From contig NC_134138.1 of assembly GCF_033958435.1 (NCBI RefSeq), positions 78,106,298-78,170,297 of the forward strand: DNA of 64,000 bases, given 5' to 3'. Shown here one piece after another: positions 1 through 10,203 of this stretch. The notes beneath the pieces were generated by a model. That model ran no database searches and had not been told where the DNA came from. It saw nothing but the letters and a program-made list of their open reading frames with translations. The position numbers and the translations under genes are program-made. Position 1 is the first letter of the stretch; each line of letters begins with the position of its first letter. Source of the stretch: Carettochelys insculpta. Lineage: Eukaryota > Chordata > Testudines > Carettochelyidae.

Positions 1-1
1 C

Positions 2-1161
2 TGGCTCAGCAACTTTCGGATGAGCTGGCAGACATTTATGGAGCTATGCCAGTGGCTCACCCCTGCACTCAGGCACCAGGACACCGCCATGCGGCATGCC
101 CTCAGTGTGAAGAAACGGGTCGGCATCACTGTCTGGAAGCTGGCCACTCCAGACAGCTACCGATCCATGGGACAGCAGTTTGGCGTCGGCAAGGCCACCG
201 TCGGGGCTGTCCTCATGGAGGTAAGAGGACCCACGGGGGGAGTGGGTGGAAGGCAGCCCTGGCAGGGCAGGGGGGCCTGGGCAGGGCAGGGCAGGGGAGG
301 GGAGGTGAAGGGAGGGGAAGGGAGGGCAGGGGGGCCCTGGCAGGGGACGGCCACATGCACCCTGCTCACCTCTCATTGGTGCTCTCCCATGTGCTTCCCC
401 TGCAGGTCGTCTGCGTCATCAACGTCATGCTCCTCCACAGGCTCGTGAGTCTGGGGGACCCAGATGCCACCATCGGGGGCTTTGCCACCCTGGGCTTCCC
501 CAATTGCTTCGGGGCTCTGGATGGGACTCACATCCCCATCCGCGCCCTGGAGCACAGTGGAGGACAGTACATCAACCGGAAGGGCTACCACTCAGTGGTC
601 CTCCAGGCCTTGGTGGAGAGCCGGGGCCGTTTCCAGGACATTTATGTGGGCTGGCCTGGCAGCACCCATGACGCCTGGGTATTCCGGAACTCGGGCCTGT
701 GCCGCCAGCTGGAGGCGGGGACCTACATCCCCCAGTGGGAGATCCCTGTGGGGGACACCACCATGCCCCTCTGCGTCATCGCAGATGCGGCATACCCGCT
801 CCGCCCCTGGCTCATGCACCCGTACACAGGCCATCTGTCTGCCAGCCAGGAGCGCTTCAACCAGCGCCTGAACCACGGGCACCAGGTGGTGGAGCGCTCC
901 TTTGGCCGCCTCAAAGGGTGCTGGAGATGTCTCCTGACCCGCCTGGATGTGGGCCCCACCAACATCCCCCAGATTGTGGGTGCGTGCAGTGCCCTACACA
1001 ATCTGGTGGAGAGCAATGGGGAGGCCTTCTTTCAGGGCTGGGCTGTGGAGGCCAGCAGGGTCGATGTGCAGCCACCTGCTGCCCCCAGTCGCCAGGTGGA
1101 CCCCAAAGGGACCCGGGTCCAGGAGGCCCTGCGGGCTTACTTCGATGAGGCCACGGGGTGA
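2..1161 (+). CDS. Harbinger DDE transposase, two exons, 5' partial
   Basis: HARBI1-like transposase expected to cut and paste the element in the nucleus together with the Myb/SANT partner. Exon 1 is open from base 2 to 220 and starts before the window. The donor is at 221 (ATGGAG|gtaag) and the acceptor AG at 404-405, giving a 185-bp intron in phase 0. Exon 2 is 406-1161, 251 codons plus stop. The DDE residues are visible in GALDGTHI (first D), GSTHDAWVF (second D) and QVVERSFGRLK (E), the usual spacing for DDE_Tnp_4 proteins. No stop or frameshift is seen. An AATAAA lies 110 bp downstream. An unspliced reading frame also runs through the intron, but alignment to copy C and the splice sites favour splicing. 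Confidence 0.85.
   Translation, partial: AQQLSDELADIYGAMPVAHPCTQAPGHRHAACPQCEETGRHHCLEAGHSRQLPIHGTAVWRRQGHRRGCPHGGKRTHGGSGWKAALAGQGGLGRAGQGRGGEGRGREGRGALAGDGHMHPAHLSLVLSHVLPLQVVCVINVMLLHRLVSLGDPDATIGGFATLGFPNCFGALDGTHIPIRALEHSGGQYINRKGYHSVVLQALVESRGRFQDIYVGWPGSTHDAWVFRNSGLCRQLEAGTYIPQWEIPVGDTTMPLCVIADAAYPLRPWLMHPYTGHLSASQERFNQRLNHGHQVVERSFGRLKGCWRCLLTRLDVGPTNIPQIVGACSALHNLVESNGEAFFQGWAVEASRVDVQPPAAPSRQVDPKGTRVQEALRAYFDEATG
240..345 (+). repeat. GGCAGGG-type minisatellite in transposase intron
   Basis: Short G-rich units (variants of ggcaggg, ggggag and gaaggga) fill most of the 185-bp intron. Copy C has a similar array at the same place, with a different unit count. Copy B has a different G-rich filler. 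Confidence 0.7.
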
Positions 1162-1271
1162 ACGCTGCCAGGCCCGCCACTGCCCCCCCCCCATCCTCCA
1201 CAACACTCCCTGCCCCTACGCCCACAGCACGGAGCACCCAACAGCACACACATCCCCACTTTTCCTGGACA

Positions 1272-1277
1272 AATAAA
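1272..1277 (+). terminator. Polyadenylation signal AATAAA after transposase, copy A
   Basis: AATAAA lies 110 bp after the stop codon. Copies B and C carry the same signal after their transposase genes, which supports a real 3' end. Confidence 0.6.
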
Positions 1278-1571
1278 AGCAGACACTTGTTTGTGAAATC
1301 AAACTTGTTTACTTGGAACTCTGTTCTAACTAATACTAACTATATACAGGAACTTCTAACTAACTTAATATTAAATATGTATGTATATATTAACAAAAAA
1401 AACCAGGGATAACAAGGAAGGGGAGAACTATTTACATGGCGGGGGGGAAGGATTAGACTGTGCAAACGGGGGTCACAAATAAATAAATACAAACTATATA
1501 CAAGCCTGGAAAACAAAACAGTGGGGGGAATATATACAAGGGGGCGGGGGCACATCCTGGGCCTCACGCCC

Positions 1572-3537
1572 CTATAGTCCAGCACTGGGGTTGGGCGGCC
1601 GGGATCCCCGCCTCGGCCGCAGCCCTGTCTGGGGCTGGTTGGGGGCCGGGCAGACCGGTAGATACGGCCGGCGAGTGTCAGCTGGCCCCAGGTATCCCTC
1701 GGCGGAACGGACCTTGGTGGCGGGTGGCGGGGCGACAGCGGACGGCGCAGCATGGGGGGCCAGGTAATCCACTATGCGGTTGAAGGTCTCCATGTAGGCT
1801 CCCCATGCCTCTTGGTGCCAGGCCAGTGCCCGCTCCTGCAGGTGGAGCCGGTGTTGCTCCACCCGCAGCCGCTGCTCCGCGACCTCCAGCTGCTGGCGGT
1901 GGAGGGCCAGCAGCTGGGGGTCCGTCGCTGGCGGCTGCTGCTGGGTCTGCCATCTTGCCCACCGTGGGGCCGATCGGTCCTCCGCCGAGGGGCTGGCCTG
2001 GAGCAATGGCCCCGGAGGGGATTCCGGGACCACTGACGCCTCGCCAGCGCTCTCCGGTCCTTCCGATGGTGCAGCTGCGGAACACAGGAGGGGGGGAAGA
2101 AGAGTGGAGACAGGCATTAGTGTGGGCCCTGAGCCGTGGCCCTTGTCCCCCCACCCCTGTGCTGCAGGTTCCCCATCCCCGTCCCCGGGAGATGCTGCTG
2201 TGATGGGGTTCAAGGGTCCCCCTGCACTGCACCCCGTCCCCTGGCGGGATTGACTCTCACTTCACTCAGCAGGGTCTGACAGGAGAGGTTTCTTAGGCAA
2301 CAGATGCCCAGTTTCTCCCAGAAGTGACAGTACAGCAGTCAGAGACAGTCCTTCCAACCCATCCTGGAGAGAAGACCCCGAGGGGTGCCCCTCTGGGGTG
2401 TAGCTTTCCCCCTCCTCAGGCTGGCTGCCTTCCAGCTCTCCCTTCCCCTAGCCTCTAACTGCGGCCCCTGATTCAAAGCCAGCTCGGCTCCTCCCTCCTC
2501 TTTGTTCAGGGCAGAGGTGTAACCTGCCAGTTGTAGCCCCAGGATCATCCTTAGCCCCTGGGAGATATTCAACTTGTTGTTCATATCTAGCCTGAGTCTC
2601 GCATTTGCACTCCCCCCACTCCATCACATGCTGCTGCTGCTGCTGCTGGGTGTCCCACCCCCTCCTACCGCGGGACCCTAGAGGTTCTGCTCCCCCCTGC
2701 CCTGGGGATGGGGCATGGCACTGTCGTGCTGTTGGGAGGAAGGGGCTGATGCACTCCTGTGAGGGACATGCCACTGCTGTCCTTGGGGCCATCGTCATCT
2801 GGGCATGTGGAGGGCCCTGGCCACATATCTATTGCCCCCACCCCTCAACCCTGGGGGTGTACACCGGGCGGGTATATACCTGTGGGTCCACTCCCATGGT
2901 CAGGGGACACCCGGGGGGCGGACGCCCGGCTGCTGCTCCTCGATGGCAGGAGGAGGATCTGGAGCCCTGTCTCAGTGGAGGAGGAGTCCCCCTCCTCCTC
3001 CTTCTCCTGCTCCGGTGCCCCGGGGGTGGGCTCCAGGGGGGGCCCCTGGGGTGCAGGGCTTGCCTCCGGGGCAGACTCTGGCTCCGGGGCCTGCTGGGGC
3101 TCCTCAGCCGAGATGTCAAGCGTGGCCGGAGGGGAGGAGGTGTGCCGGGGGCCCAGGATGTCCCTGAGCTCCCTGTAAAAGGGGCAAGTGATGGGGGCGG
3201 CCCCAGATCGGCTGGCCGCATCCTGGGCCCAGGCGTAACCCTGCCGCAGCTCCTTGACTTTACTCCGGACATGGTCCGGAGTGCGGGCGGGGTGACCCCG
3301 GGCGGCCAGGCCCTCGGCCAGCCGAGCGAATGCATCCGCGTTCCGCCTCTTGCTCCCCATTACCTGGAGCACCTCCTCCTTGCTCCAGAGCCCCAGCAGG
3401 TCACGAAGCTCGGCCTCCGTCCAGGAGGGGCCCTGCTGCCGCTTCCCGGCCTGGCTCCTGCCCTGGCTGCCCTGGCTACCCTGGCTCCCCTTTGGGGGGG
3501 TTCCCTCAGGGTGCTGGGGGAGCTGCCGGGCGGCCAT
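1572..3537 (-). CDS. Myb/SANT-like DNA-binding protein of Harbinger copy A, two exons
   Basis: This is the second Harbinger protein. In characterised Harbinger systems such partners bind transposon ends and help import or recruit the transposase. Exon 1 is 3537-2880 and exon 2 is 2074-1572. The donor is CAG|GTATAT at 2879 and the acceptor is CCGCAG at 2075, in phase 1 on both sides, predicting about 386 residues. A Myb/SANT-like trihelix domain spans about residues 37-125, with PSWTEAELRDLLGLW at its start and CPFYRELRDILG near its end. An acidic, Pro/Ser-rich linker follows. Exon 2 holds a Leu/Gln/Glu-rich predicted coiled coil at about 271-327 and a basic tail. The ATG was chosen because the frame opens there and copies B and C have matching starts. 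The exon boundaries are inferred. Confidence 0.75.
2203..2646. repeat. ~440-bp insert in the Myb intron
   Basis: This block lies between the two Myb exons of copy A. A closely similar block is at about 48325-48750 in copy C, but it is absent from copy B, whose intron is 354 bp against about 805 and 802 bp. It ends in a short CTG run. I do not recognise the family with confidence. Confidence 0.6.
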
Positions 3538-3643
3538 GAGATCCTTTGGGGGTCTGGGTGGCTGAAGATGAGCGTGCAGGTGAGCTGCATGTTATTGCTG
3601 CTGCCTGCATGCTCTCTCAGCTTCCTGCACAGAAAGGGAGGGG

Positions 3644-3973
3644 GTGGGGACCTTTAAGGGGCCGCTCCATGTGGCCACCATTGAGCTGAGGGGCTGGAGA
3701 GAGCGTCTCTCAACCCCTCAGCTGATGGCCATCATGGAGGACCCTGCAATTTCGAAGTTGTGGGACGTGCAACGACTACACGTTCCCTACTTCGATGTTG
3801 AACGTCGAAGTCGGGCGCTATTCCCATCTCCTCATGGGGTTAGCGGCTTTGACATCTCGCCGCCTAACGTCGATGTTAACATCGAAATAGAGCCCAACAT
3901 GTGTAGCCATGACGGGCGCTATTTCAAAGTTAGTGCTGCTACTTCGAAGTAGCGTGCACGTGTAGACACGGCT
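3644..3973. repeat. Harbinger 3' subterminal and terminal block, copy A
   Basis: This region is rich in TTCGAA, TTCGACGTT and similar short palindromes that face each other, ending in the terminal inverted repeat. A 102-codon frame (3644-3952, +) stays open and stops inside the terminal repeat. The same frame is open in the related copies at 61231 and 20409, so it is noted, but it is probably a by-product of the motif structure and not a gene. Confidence 0.6.
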
Positions 3974-4132
3974 TTTCTGTCCCACCACCCCCACAAACTT
4001 GATACAGTTCTGTGGTGATCTGGAAGCCTACTTTCGCCATCTCCAACTCAAGGAATACTTCCAACCTGACGCAGAACAGTGCACTGACCCACAGGTACCC
4101 TCCCACCTACAATACAAGAAAAAGAATTCCTC

Positions 4133-5371
4133 ATGGACTCCCCCGATGGTCAAAATGACAAACTGGACCTATACATAGAATGCTTCTGCAAACGTGCACA
4201 GGGAGAAACTGTGGAAAAGTGTCATCACTTACCCCATAACCTCAGCTGTGCAGAATGCAACGCCATCAACAGTCTCAGAAACAACTCTGACATTGTCATC
4301 CAAGAGGCCAACAAAGGAGGCACTGTTGTCATCATAAATAGGACAGATGACCAAAAAGAGTCTGCCAGGTAACTCTCCAGTACCACATTCTACAAGCCTC
4401 TGTCCCAGGATCCCACTGAGGAATACACAAATAAACTACAGCATTTGCTGAAGACCCTCCCTATAAAAACACAGGAGCAAATCTACACAGACACACCCCT
4501 TGAACCCAGACCAGGTTTATTCTACTTGTAACCCAAGATCCATAAACCTGGGAATCCTGGATGCTTCATTATCTCAGGCATTGGCACTCTCACCACAGGA
4601 TTGTCTGGATATGTGGACTCTCTACTTGGACCCCATGCTTCCAGTACTTCCAGCTTTCTTCAAGATACCACCGACTTCCACAGGAAACTGCAATCCATTG
4701 GTGACCTTCTTGAAAACACCATCCTGGCCACCAGGGATGTAGAGGACCTTTACACCAATATCCCACATGAAGGTGGACTCCAAGCTGTTAAGAACATTAT
4801 CCCTGATGAGACCGAGGCACAAATGGTGGTGGAGCTTTGTGACTTTGTCCTCACCCACAACTATTTCAGATTTGAGGACAATTTATATCTGGAAATCAGT
4901 GGCACTGCTATGGGCACCTGCATGGCCCCACAATATGCCAACATTTTTATGACTGACCCGCAACAACGTTTTTTCAGTTCTTGTCCCCTAGCACCCCTCC
5001 TCTACCTGCACTACACTGATGACATCTTCATCATCTGGACCCATGGGAAGGTGGATCTTGAAGAGTTCCACAGTAATTTCAACAGCTTCCACCCCACCAT
5101 CAACCTTAGCCTGGACCAGTCCACACAAGAGATTCACTTCCTGGACACCACTGTGCAGATAAGCAATGGTCACAAAAATACCACCCTATACCAAAAATCC
5201 ACGGACCTCTATGCTTATCTACACACCTCCCGCTCCCTTCCAGGGCACACTACACGATCCATTGTATACAGCCAGGCACTAAGGTACAACCGTATTTGCT
5301 CTGATCCATCAAACAAACAAACATCTACAAGACCTTTACCAAGCTTTCCTCAAACTACAATACCCACCTAA
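4133..5371 (+). pseudogene. Penelope-like reverse transcriptase, broken
   Basis: Frame +2 holds recognisable Penelope RT blocks. PKIHKPGNPG lies near 4530, after an in-frame stop. DVEDLYTNIPHEGGLQAV is followed by ISGTAMGTCMAPQYANIF near 4910. The catalytic-type block LHYTDDIFIIW lies near 5010, with the DD pair present. LDTTVQIS follows near 5145. Stops interrupt the frame at about 4370 and 4532. Past about 5310 the matching protein moves to another frame and returns to +2 near 5450. No functional protein is expected. The homology call rests on motif recognition. Confidence 0.8.
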
Positions 5372-5401
5372 GGAAGAGAGGAAACAGATTGATAGAGCCA
5401 G

Positions 5402-6049
5402 ATGGGTACCCAGAAGCCACCTCCTACAAGACAGGCCTCACAAGGAAAACAAGAGAACACCACTGCCATCACATACAGCCCCTACCTAAGGCTTCTCCAA
5501 CGCATCATCAGAGATCTGCAACCCACCCTGGACAATGATCCTTCACTCTCACAGACCTTGGGAGGAAGGCCTGTCCTCACCTACAGACAGCCTGCCAACC
5601 TTAAACAAATTCTCATGAGCAGCTATAGATCAGAACACAGTAACTCTAAACCTGGAACCGATCCCTGCAACAAACCTCGCTGACAACTCTGCTCACATAT
5701 CTACAACAGTAATATCATCACAGGACCTAACATCAACCGTATCATCAGGGGCTCCTTTACCTGCATGTTTACTAATATAATATACACAATCATGTGCCAG
5801 CGATGTCCCATTGCAATTTACATTGGCCAAACTGGACAGTCTCTACGTAAAAGAATAAATGGAAATAAATCAGACATCAGGAACAGTAAGGTATAGAAAC
5901 CTGTGGGAGAGCACTTCAATCTCCCTGGACACTCACTAACAGATTTAAAAGTAGCTGTCCTAAAACAAAGAAATTTCAAAATCAAATGGAGAGAGAAATC
6001 TTTGATCTGCAATTTATTTGCAAATTTGACTCCATCTACCACGGATTAA
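5402..6049 (+). pseudogene. Penelope-like C-terminal region with GIY-YIG endonuclease, broken
   Basis: This is the C-terminal part of the same Penelope polyprotein. A linker ends in a Cys-containing stretch near 5690. A GIY-YIG-type core follows, with IYTIMCQRC near 5785-5810 and IYIGQTGQSLRKRING near 5817-5865. EHFNLPGHSL near 5910 supplies the usual downstream Glu/His block. In-frame stops lie near 5681 and 5894, and the natural stop is at 6047. In active Penelope elements this domain nicks the target to prime reverse transcription. Here it is a relic. Confidence 0.75.
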
Positions 6050-6289
6050 ACAGACACTGGGAGTTCCTCGCCCCTTAGAAAAGTAGCTTCTCTGCCCTGG
6101 GTGTTATCTCCACATTAGACTCTGACAATGGGCCATATCCCCCCTGTCTGATCTGACTTGTTTTTTCCTCTTTTGATATATATTACTGATTATGGGCCAT
6201 TTCCACATTGACTGAATAGACCTTATCAGCTCTGGCCCTCCCTTTTACTGACACTCCACTCTTTAAATACCCCTCTGAACCCCACCCCC

Positions 6290-6389
6290 CAACTCATGCA
6301 TCTGATGAAGTGGGTCTTTGCCCACAAAAACTTATGCTCCAAAATATCTGTTAGTCTATAAGGTGCCACAGGACTTCTTGTTGTTCACA
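6290..6389 (+). repeat. Penelope 3' tail
   Basis: The motif 'catctgatgaagtgggtctt' is followed by 'tatgctccaaaatatctg' and then 'ctataaggtgccacaggac'. The same tail appears alone or as inverted pairs at 6557, 8843, 14743, 31978 and about 43585. Confidence 0.8.
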
Positions 6390-6502
6390 AAAATAGGGTA
6401 AATCTAATCATTTTGGTAACTTTAAAAGAGACTACTGAACATGATTAAATATGTGTAAGTCTTCTAATACATCTGTTAGTGCTGTGGGATTCTTCTCTGC
6501 AG

Positions 6503-7081
6503 CAGAGGGGGACAAACTACAGCCTGCAGGCCAAATTCGTCCTGTAACTCTTCATTACTGCAGTATCTGATGAAGTGAGTCTGTGCTCATGAAAGCTCAT
6601 GCTCAAAACTTTTCTGTTAGTCTATAAGGTGCCACAGGACCCTTTGTTGCTGTAACTCTTCATTGTGGACCTTAACTCCCACTGAGGAGCAAGGTTGGGA
6701 AAGTCTTGCTGAAGGCAGCCAGCCCAACTCCAAGGCAGCATTGCAAATGGGATGACCAGTCCTGGCCCCTGCCTTCTCCTCTCCTCCATTCTGCCCTTTG
6801 TCACCTACAATTACAGCTCCTCCACTGTCTGAGTACCACTCCAGTGCTCCAGAAGGTTCAGTCATGGGTTAGTTTTTTAGATGGTTACCAGTGAAACCTA
6901 ACCCAGACTTATCCTTTCTGCATTATAGCTTCCCCTGTACTGCCCCTGCAGAGACATTTCCCCATACTCTACGCTAAAGGGTTACCCTCCTCCACTTTGT
7001 TAAAATGCTAATTTGTAGCCCTCCATGCAATTTCTGTTCCCAGATGTGCCCCCTGGGCCAAAATGTCTGCCCATCCCTGTT
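6503..7081. mobile_element. hAT-type non-autonomous element
   Basis: The left end is CAGAGGGGGACAAACT and the right end is TGTCTGCCCATCCCTG, which are imperfect inverted repeats of the CAGGGGTGGGCAAA type. The flanking 8-mers ctctgcag (6495-6502) and ttctacag (7082-7089) agree at 6 of 8 positions, as expected for an old hAT target duplication. It is interrupted by a Penelope tail at 6557-6649. Confidence 0.65.
6557..6649 (+). mobile_element. Penelope tail insertion with 15-bp target duplication
   Basis: A 93-bp tail-only insertion flanked by the exact 15-mer CTGTAACTCTTCATT at 6542-6556 and 6650-6664. It lies inside the hAT element at 6503-7081. Confidence 0.85.
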
Positions 7082-7089
7082 CTACAGAG

Positions 7090-7589
7090 TATAACTATCC
7101 CTACATTCACAACAGAAACTGATGTCTGACTTTATTCAAAGCAGATCCTGAGGGGCTAGATCATAACATATACCAGACTCAGTTAGAAAAATGTTTTTTA
7201 GCAGGAAACTTCAAAACTATCTTTGAAATATCTTAGGAATTTTTTTACTCAAACAAAACCATACATTTTCAATAAAATCTTCATAAAAATTAAATGTTTA
7301 CTGGAAACTAGTTTTTAGAACTGAGGCTTTTACAGAAATCTTTGACCAAAAAAAAAAACCTGAAAATGAATTTTGATCAACAAAACCTGCATCAAAAAAG
7401 CCAAATGATGGTGGACCATTGGTCCTTTGAGTGCTCTTTTTTAGATATCATTTACCTATTCCTTTGCAATATGGTTAAAAATGAACACTAAAAATGGACT
7501 GGGGACAATAGAATTCCTCAAGTCATAGACTACTTTAGCAAAACGACTTTCATATTAACTTTTTGGAAATCATTAAAAAGTGATAGATA
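7090..7589. other. No recognised feature
   Basis: AT-rich sequence with only short chance reading frames. I see no repeat end or conserved motif. Confidence 0.5.
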
Positions 7590-8215
7590 AAAAGAACAAA
7601 ATGCTTTTTATGTGAAAATCCATGTTTCACCCACCCATTGAATACTGTGTAAAGGTGTGGTTGACCCATCTCAGAAGAAAAATGATATACTAGAATTGGA
7701 AAAGGTTTGGAAAAAGGGCAACAAAAATTAGTAGAGTTATGGAATGGCTTCTGTCTGAGGAAAGAATAATAAGATTGGGACTTTTTCAGCTTGGAATAAG
7801 ATAAAGGTCTACAAAATCATGGCTGATGTACAGAAAGTAAATAGGAAGTGTTAGTCCTTCTAACAATACAAAACAAGAGGTCACCAAATCAAATAAGTAA
7901 GCATCAGGTTTAAAATAAACAAAAGGAAGCATTTCTTCACACAACAAACAATCAACCAGTAGCACTCTTTGACAGGATTTTTTGAAGGCCAAGATTATAG
8001 CAGGTTTAAGAAAGCACTAGATAAATACTTGGAGAACAGGTTCGTCAGTGGCTACTAGCCAGGATGGGCAGAGACACTGTCCCTAGACTCTATTTGCCTG
8101 AAGCTGGAAATAGGTGACAGGTGATGGGTCACTTGATGATTACCTGTTTACATCATTCCCTGCGAAGGACCTTGCATTGGCCACTGTTGGAATGAACTTG
8201 AAAGAAATACATGGG
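7590..8215 (+). mobile_element. CR1 LINE 3' relic
   Basis: This matches the order of the better-preserved CR1 at 27800-28800. It has a degraded 'ttgaatactgtgtaaaggtgtggt' type block, then 'attggaaaaggtttggaaa', then 'gcatttcttcacacaac', then 'ctagataaatacttggaga', and finally a 'ttggccactgttggaa' tail. All frames are broken. Confidence 0.65.
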
Positions 8216-8256
8216 ATCTTTTTCCCAGGGAATAAGGCAAAATGACACATTTATTC

Positions 8257-8260
<4 letters not shown>

Positions 8261-8299
<39 letters not shown>

Positions 8300-8326
8300 C
8301 ACACACACACACACACACACACACAC
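8261..8326. repeat. (TA)n(CA)n microsatellite
   Basis: About 17 TA units (8261-8294), a short AT spacer, then about 13 CA units (8300-8326). Confidence 0.95.
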
Positions 8327-8829
8327 TTATTCTGTCTTGTTGTTGCTTTATAGTTACCAATCTGTTGCTCATATTAACTCACTCGCCAGACAAGTTAATT
8401 GTGAGGCAGTGAGGAGACAGACTTCAGTCAGTCCGAACCTATGTTTGGATGTTGTCAAGGCAAGACCCAGTCCTACAGTGTTGCATCCATCTTTTTATGT
8501 TTCAGGCAGTAGCCCTTGTCCTCTCCCACTGCCCCAGGACACCGTATGACCATGAGTCTTCAGTTTACAGTAGATGGGACTTTGATCTTCTTGTCTTGAT
8601 GGGACTTTTTATCTTTCTTTCTTGGGTGCATTCTTTTGTACGGCTCACTTGCATTCTTCTTTAGCCATCAAAGCAGTGCTGGCAGCTGGTTGTCCAGACA
8701 GGCTGGCTTCAGACACTAATCCCATTGTGCACACAACAACATTCACACATCTAAATGAAATTACAGACATACCCCTAACTTCAAAAGGAGTCCAGGCAGT
8801 TCAGTACTTTAAAATGGAGTTTCACTTAC
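8327..8829. other. No recognised feature
   Basis: Mixed-composition DNA. The two or three short open frames show no domain or codon pattern that I recognise. Confidence 0.45.
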
Positions 8830-8842
8830 AATATGAAAGAAA

Positions 8843-9056
8843 AGTATCAGAGAGGTAGCCGCATTAGGCTGTATCTTCTAGAACAACAAGAAGTCCTGTG
8901 GCACCTTATAGGCTAACAGATATTTTGGAGCATATGCTTTCATGGGCAAAGACCTGTTTCATCAGAGTGTCAGAGCGAAGCAGGTCTTTGCCCGCGAAAG
9001 CTTATGCTCCAAAATATCTGTTAGTCTATAAGGTGCCACAGGACTTCTTGTTCTCG
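8843..9056. mobile_element. Inverted pair of Penelope tails with 13-bp target duplication
   Basis: Two tail copies face each other around about 8970 ('aagaagtcctgtggcacc' on the left, its reverse complement on the right). A 'tcagagaggtagccgcatta' leader precedes them. The whole unit is flanked by the exact 13-mer AATATGAAAGAAA at 8830-8842 and 9057-9069. Confidence 0.85.
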
Positions 9057-9185
9057 AATATGAAAGAAAGTTACCGTAACAGTTTCTTGCAAGGTAATTA
9101 TTTACAGGCTACTAACAAATTTAATGCAAAAGTGGTCAAGTCATGAGGCTACATAATGTCATATTGGTGAATACAGTTAATCTTT

Positions 9186-9265
9186 TAGCCCTACAGGAAA
9201 GCAGGATAATGAACTAGATGGACCTCTGGTCTGACCTCAGTATAACCATTCTTATGTTCTTACAT
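9186..9265 (+). mobile_element. CR1 3' end fragment
   Basis: It contains 'gaactagatggacctctgg' followed by 'ttcttatgttctta', the CR1 terminus with its short terminal repeats. It may be the displaced end of the relic at 7590-8215 or a separate short insertion. Confidence 0.65.
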
Positions 9266-9985
9266 TGCTACTTCACTCTTGTTCAGCTGTGGGTATAACT
9301 TGAAAGTACATTTCATAGCAGTTCATATTTAAAAAAATACTGATTTCATGTTTTATGGTAGAAGTGTGCTATTAAATATTTAAGCTTCTGGGTATACTTT
9401 GCAGTCACTTTGGGGAAAATTTAAGAAACTTTAATTGGGCTTCGAAGGAAAGCTGCAAGTGAAAAGAGCTCAAATTCTTTGAGTCTATGTTCATTGCTTA
9501 GTTACTCAATCCAGAGTAGCTTTATAGAAGCCAACAGCGAAGATACACAAAACTTAGATGAGAAAAAAAGCTGAAAAGTTTTTCATCACATATAAAATTT
9601 TATGTGACAATATGAAGTATTGATAAGCACATAAGATCAAAGATCTAAACATGTTAAATTACCTAAGCTCTGGGAAGAATTCTCTGGGTTTGACTACAGT
9701 ATCTAATATACATTAAGCAGGGTGTTTTGTGAGCACTGGAATAATGTGACTATTCATTCCTGAAAAAATATTGATAATTCTGCTAATAACATAGAGAGAA
9801 GAAAAGTTAACTTGTATTCCCAGCTGTTAACATTAAAAAGAGAATGTGAACCGGGAATCAGGGAGTCAACAAAGGCAGTCGTATGTGAAAACTCCATTAT
9901 TTGTATACCAGCTTTGAAACAACTCTGAACAGGCTAAGTCTAAGGATTTTTTTTCCTGATGAAGCAGTACACTAGCACTGAGATA
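9266..9985. other. No recognised feature
   Basis: AT-rich unique-looking DNA without open frames over 60 codons. Confidence 0.45.
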
Positions 9986-10162
9986 AGGGATAGCTCAGCA
10001 GTTAGAGCTTTGACCTTGTAAACTTCAGGTTTAGAACTCAATCCTTTCAAGGACCTGGGGTAGGTTAGCTTAAAAAGTTCTGTCAGGGATATTCATAGGT
10101 GCTGCTGTGAGTGTAGGGGTTTGGACTTAATGATCTCTCAAGGTCCCTTCCTTGTTCTATGG
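9986..10162 (+). mobile_element. tRNA-derived SINE (turtle Pol III SINE type)
   Basis: The A box is TAGCTCAGCAGTTAGAG near 9991 and the B-box-like GGTTTAGAACTC is at 10029. A tRNA-unrelated body follows, with 'ggacttaatgatctctcaag' and the closing 'gtcccttccttgttctatg'. This closely resembles the tRNA-derived SINEs I know from cryptodiran turtles. It ends in a TG/TATC microsatellite where the SINE's simple tail would be. It is not a functional tRNA gene. Confidence 0.75.
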
Positions 10163-10203
10163 TGTGTGTGTGTGTGTATCTATCTATCTATCTATCTATC
10201 TCT
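10162..10203. repeat. (TG)n(TATC)n microsatellite
   Basis: About 8 TG units and then about 6 TATC units, directly after the SINE end. Confidence 0.95.

Larger units (their letters stand above)
1..3973 (+). mobile_element. PIF/Harbinger element, copy A (left end outside window)
   Basis: A two-gene DNA transposon whose left end lies before base 1. It carries a transposase on + (to 1161) and a Myb/SANT-like gene on - (3537 to 1572), arranged convergently. The right end is recognised by comparison with copies B and C: it has the same terminal block of TTCGAA-containing short inverted motifs, ending in 'gtgtagacacggct' near 3973. By alignment with copy C about 0.6 kb of the left end is missing. 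Both visible genes are open, unlike copies B and C. The right flank runs straight into Penelope-like sequence, so the element probably inserted there. Confidence 0.85.
3974..6389 (+). mobile_element. Penelope-like element, decayed
   Basis: A Penelope-like retroelement with its RT region, then a GIY-YIG endonuclease region, then the characteristic 3' tail ending 'ctataaggtgccacaggac' at about 6365-6380. The order RT then GIY-YIG is diagnostic for this class. The 5' part is missing: the sequence starts abruptly at the Harbinger boundary. Several stops and frameshifts break the reading frame. Confidence 0.8.

Noticed and set aside
2..405. Intron read as coding sequence in the copy A transposase
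   Set aside because: Alignment to copy C, strong splice sites and a minisatellite interior indicate an intron, even though the frame happens to be open.
9986..10062. Possible tRNA gene
   Set aside because: The A and B boxes are present, but a SINE body follows and no acceptor-stem pairing is evident, so it is a tRNA-derived SINE head.
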